Below, one piece after another: positions 59,301-60,333 of a stretch of DNA of 60,333 bases. Made by a program: the position numbers and the translations under genes. The first letter of the stretch is position 1; each line of letters opens with the position of its first letter. The stretch is from NCBI RefSeq assembly GCF_018224925.1, contig NZ_JAGTUF010000019.1:1-60333 (forward strand), in the 5' to 3' direction. A model generated the notes under the pieces. It was not told where the DNA came from, ran no database searches, and was given only the letters and a program-made list of their open reading frames with translations. This DNA is from Magnetospirillum sulfuroxidans. GTDB taxonomy: Bacteria > Pseudomonadota > Alphaproteobacteria > Rhodospirillales > Magnetospirillaceae.

Positions 59301-60333
59301 TGCCGGACAGGCCCGCCCCATTGCCGCCCGACTGATAGCCACTGCCATAAACGCCATCGGCGCCGCCGGACAATTGGAAGGTGTCGTTGCCGGCGCCGCC
59401 GACCAGGGTATCGGCACCGGCATTGCCGGCCAGGGTGTCGTCACCGCCACCGCCGTAAATGGTGTCGTTGCCGTCGCCACCCGACAAGGTGTCGTTGCCA
59501 TCGACCACGCCACCGGTAAACGAGACGTGCAGGCTGTCGGAATCCAAGGTGACATCGTTGCCATCGCGGGTCTGGGCGGTAATACCCAGATCGAAGCCGT
59601 CGGCATCAACCTGAGTGACGGTCAGGGTCAGACCGTCCAGATCATCGGCCGACAGCGTCCAGGTGCCATCACCGTTATCGGTGCCGGCCGACAGGCTGGC
59701 CCCCTCGGGCACGCCCGAGATCGTGATGGCGGAAATGGATTCCGAGCCGTCCAGCTTGGTAACGTCCACATCCAAGGCCACGCTGTACGAGCCCGCGGCA
59801 TCGCCAGCGGCGTCGCCATAGATAACGTCGGCCCCGGCACCGCCAGAGACGATATCGTCGCCACCGCCACCCACCAGGGTTTCAGCCGCGTCGGTCCCCG
59901 TGATCACGTCATTGGTGGAATTGCCCAGATCGATCACCGCATCGGCCGCGTCGATGGTCACGCCATCGGCTTGGGCTTCCACGGTCACCGTCACCTGTTG
60001 TTCGGTGACGCCGCCATTGGCATCGGTGCTGCGCACGGTGAAGCTGTCGCTGCCGCTCCAGTTGTTGTCGGCGGCGGTGAAGGTATAAGTGCCATCGGCA
60101 TTCAGGACGACCGAACCATGCTCGCCCTGGCCAACCACTTCCAAGCTCACCGCGCCGTCAGCATCGGTGGCGGAAATGGAACCGGTGACCACGGTCGCCG
60201 CGTCGCTGGTGCTTTCCAGGCCGTTCCCACCGGTCGCGGTGATGACCGCTTCGTCCTCAACCGCCGTCACGTCCAGGCTGGCGGTGGCCGAGGTGGCGAC
60301 GCCGTCATCGGTGACCACGTCATAGCTGACGTC
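53326..60333 (-). CDS. giant RTX/cadherin-like secreted protein (partial; 5' end beyond window)
   Basis: At least 2335 residues, open to the right edge. From the N-terminal side of what is visible there is a VCBS-like domain, an RTX region (about 58500-59900) and cadherin-like/VCBS domains (about 57100-58250). Two of these are a 97-residue tandem duplication ([13 protein letters not shown] and [13 protein letters not shown]). Next are a Thr-rich stretch (about 56890-57000), an unusual 40-residue repeat block (56020-56799), further cadherin-like domains, a DUF4114-like domain (about 54700-55190, [11 protein letters not shown]) and C-terminal RTX nonapeptides (GGxGxDxL). The end [13 protein letters not shown] is typical of type I secretion signals. 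It is likely a calcium-binding surface or released adhesin. No secretion genes lie in the window. Confidence 0.9.
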   Translation of the reverse strand, partial: DVSYDVVTDDGVATSATASLDVTAVEDEAVITATGGNGLESTSDAATVVTGSISATDADGAVSLEVVGQGEHGSVVLNADGTYTFTAADNNWSGSDSFTVRSTDANGGVTEQQVTVTVEAQADGVTIDAADAVIDLGNSTNDVITGTDAAETLVGGGGDDIVSGGAGADVIYGDAAGDAAGSYSVALDVDVTKLDGSESISAITISGVPEGASLSAGTDNGDGTWTLSADDLDGLTLTVTQVDADGFDLGITAQTRDGNDVTLDSDSLHVSFTGGVVDGNDTLSGGDGNDTIYGGGGDDTLAGNAGADTLVGGAGNDTFQLSGGADGVYGSGYQSGGNGAGLSGKNMNSDAFIGGEGTDTIVGTDGNDVVLSTGAGKVLVDGIEVISTGAGNDVVDLTSSAVTLGDVTIDGGAGNDALFGDDGNDTILGGEGNDTLGGGAGSDVLDGGAGNDVFRMGTSSGAYDGTWGAGTQARDVGDVSTDGTDDRVSVAGMGKLTDTIIGGDGIDTLQGTSGSDAIFLDRGEGGPVLSGVESINAGLGDDVVDLTSDRFQYGDVTVDGSYGNDIIWTSGGNDVLIGGVGDDTLNGGAGSDVVSGGTGNDTVIAVAGETAGDVYDGGADTDTLRVDLDGSQYTAELRSELLDFKDFMANPANAGKSFTFDSLDGLKVSNFEALTVKVDGVAVDLNSPPDVVEAAVVDQAATEDQAFTLDVSQFFTDADSAMGDSLTYSLTFLDADGNVIATPDWVEFDTTTGQLTGTPDNSDVGAFQIQVTATDESGATATTEPFTVSVADVDNEASITIIGGEGAESITDTATVVEGQIVASDADGGIVSFAVIAGGDHHGALTVNADGSFSFTAEDANWNGTDTFQVQLTDGEGNTYTQDLTITVDPTNDAPVVSMTTPLAAGTEDHAVIISKADLLANASDVDGDTLSATAISADHGTIVDNGDGTVTFTPEANYNGAVTLNYTVSDGNGGTASGSATLNLAAVNDGPTNSGAIDLGNGLEDQSVIISKADLLANASDVDGDTLSLASISADHGTIVDNGDGTITFTPTTDYYGEVNFTYTISDGQGGSTSGSATLDLADVSDNQGPIAVDDSRYDVTAQSADLAVDFGTTTSTSVTTSTTTTTTHDFSVDRLADLNPTTTTTINGDYSSGSLGSYATDSVKVTGNIDKSTNLYGGNDTLVVGGSTNGGDTIDAGDGNDTVKIGGSINASLSLGSGNDALQIGGTNNGGAVIDAGSGDDTVKIGSAINAAINLGDGNDVLDINGANNGGASIMAGSGDDSVYVGGAAGAKIDLGDGNDQLWVNGTLNGGASVIAGAGNDSVYVNGNADASVYLDTTSTSSVGGDDQLRVTGIVNGGVTLDGGAGNDYIDVTGTGNMGGSIVGGSGNDEIHLGGGLNGGAKIDAGSGNDFVEVKGSTMDGSLDGGSGTDALYLSGISYNQWANNTNQIQNHVSNFEYVKFSDGTIINSSGIKITDGSADSYFNTGTTTTTVTTTTYSTPVTISAALNDTDGSETLSAATVTGIPAGATVSLDGHVLTANADGSYTVDVSAGSATLTVSSTGSAPDLSAVSTSITTTEANGGDTTVTTVIGENSVSQDIVNDEAIATSDDAALTLKASDLLANDSDPDGGTLSIVGVGNAAHGAVTLNADGTITFTPEAGFEGEATFEYTVSDGQGGTSVATVTIDVTSDAEVTAPTMEVSTELSGNALTVTNMGNEEASYHSSYGYYILDDNGNPSSGQIIWGDVKDTVGSSFTVNGVNPERVGFFLIPDGDGLNSGKITDGESVSFRQDSHGNWQVIDSQGNALVGTSGANVVFDNAELNPGDTVAAVDNTDLIGNQNWEDITVGGDKDFDDANFNVQTGIYGSGTFESDVVTGTDNSNTLQGGTGHDTLYGLGGNDVIYGDNLAGAASGGHDTYVYAELDIDYGAPAAGETLTFQVSDLPAGVTLLVDGVEISAVNGVYNLTTDQLDTLQLKIPGSLSGTTIDLEVTATSHLGSQSASVSSSASLAVPTLSSDGNDYIDAGSGSDTVYGGGGNDYILGGSGNDKLFGEDGNDILSGGAGTDTLSGGAGNDTFMFSADGTSFYMGGDHYTTAADQGGANGSGGTGAVINIEGLNSTSDTFIGGDGNDTLQMTDGNDFIHISNVSSVERINAGAGNDVIDMNYSDGGAYNSFTLDGGSGNDTVFANNGDDYLMGGSGNDYMSGNAGADYLDGGTGNDTMYGGSGNDTLVGGAGDDKMFGGDGSDTFLFDFNSGHDTVDGGTGSSWTDTLDLSDAVGQTFVITTEGGDSWTIQVDGENHGTLDIGRNVDGEVHLNTANGETVVDFDNIEQIKW
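56020..56799 (-). repeat. 40-residue tandem repeat block inside the RTX protein (about 6.5 copies)
   Basis: Each 120-bp unit encodes two related 20-residue halves, GND-x-L-x-V/I-x-G-x-x-NGG-x-x-I-x-AG and x-GND-x-V-x-I/V-G-x-x-I/A-N-A-x-I/L-x-LG. The first three units are exactly 40 residues; later units have small insertions. This differs from the canonical 9-residue RTX repeat, which occurs on both sides. Confidence 0.85.
57130..57620 (-). repeat. 291-bp tandem duplication in the RTX gene
   Basis: Two adjacent cadherin-like segments are offset by exactly 291 bp (97 codons) and share long runs of identical DNA, for example around 57260-57300 and 57551-57591. The duplication appears relatively recent or homogenised. 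Confidence 0.8.

Overview
This window looks like a chromosomal segment of a motile, GC-rich alphaproteobacterium. It most resembles the Rhodospirillales, and a Magnetospirillum-type organism is my best guess. The reasons are the gene orders flgF-flgG-flgA-flgH facing fliL-fliM-(DUF6468)-motE, a TIGR02300 zinc-ribbon gene divergent from aroA-cmk-rpsA, and uvrC-pgsA followed by molybdopterin genes. The species call is inference, since I have no database.

Layout. (1) 0.1-9.5 kb holds sugar-nucleotide and exopolysaccharide precursor genes: phosphomannomutase, phosphoglucomutase, UDP-glucose dehydrogenase and galU. They are interrupted by an Aer-like PAS chemoreceptor, a GC-poor small membrane gene, a dispersed palindromic repeat and a membrane J-domain protein. 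(2) 9.5-20.7 kb is a motility and chemotaxis block. flgF-G-A-H read leftward and fliL-fliM-DUF6468-motE read rightward, followed by cheY, cheZ and a large exported repeat protein. (3) 20.7-23.3 kb has a DUF1127 gene divergent from an ArsR-type regulator, then speD-speE for spermidine synthesis. (4) 23.6-29.8 kb has a large hybrid histidine kinase coupled to an HD-GYP response regulator, then a CtpA-type protease. (5) 30.0-31.8 kb is a two-gene ATPase plus TOPRIM-like (DUF4276) module, the best candidate here for an uncharacterised defence system. (6) 31.8-45.9 kb is housekeeping: alaS, a degenerate SNase-like protein, rlmN, uvrD, prmA, a SPOR-like lipoprotein, rpsA-cmk-aroA, TIGR02300, tRNA-Ala(GGC) and an unknown coiled-coil protein. 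(7) 45.9-50.8 kb is a tight leftward operon, uvrC-pgsA-mobB-moeA-moaD-moaE. (8) 51.2-60.3 kb has a pteridine-reductase-like SDR, a 52-bp tandem repeat array with two hairpins per unit, a Hanks-type kinase with degenerate catalytic motifs, and the 3' 7 kb of a giant RTX/cadherin-like type I secreted protein that runs off the right edge.

How it fits together. Regions 1, 2 and 4 suggest one theme, namely motility, aerotaxis-like sensing, c-di-GMP turnover and surface polysaccharide. The giant RTX protein may add an adhesin to it. The most unusual items are the ATPase/TOPRIM pair, the 52-bp hairpin array, the apparent pseudokinase beside the RTX gene, a 40-residue tandem repeat inside the RTX protein, and FliM with a long acidic N-terminus carrying a duplicated motif.
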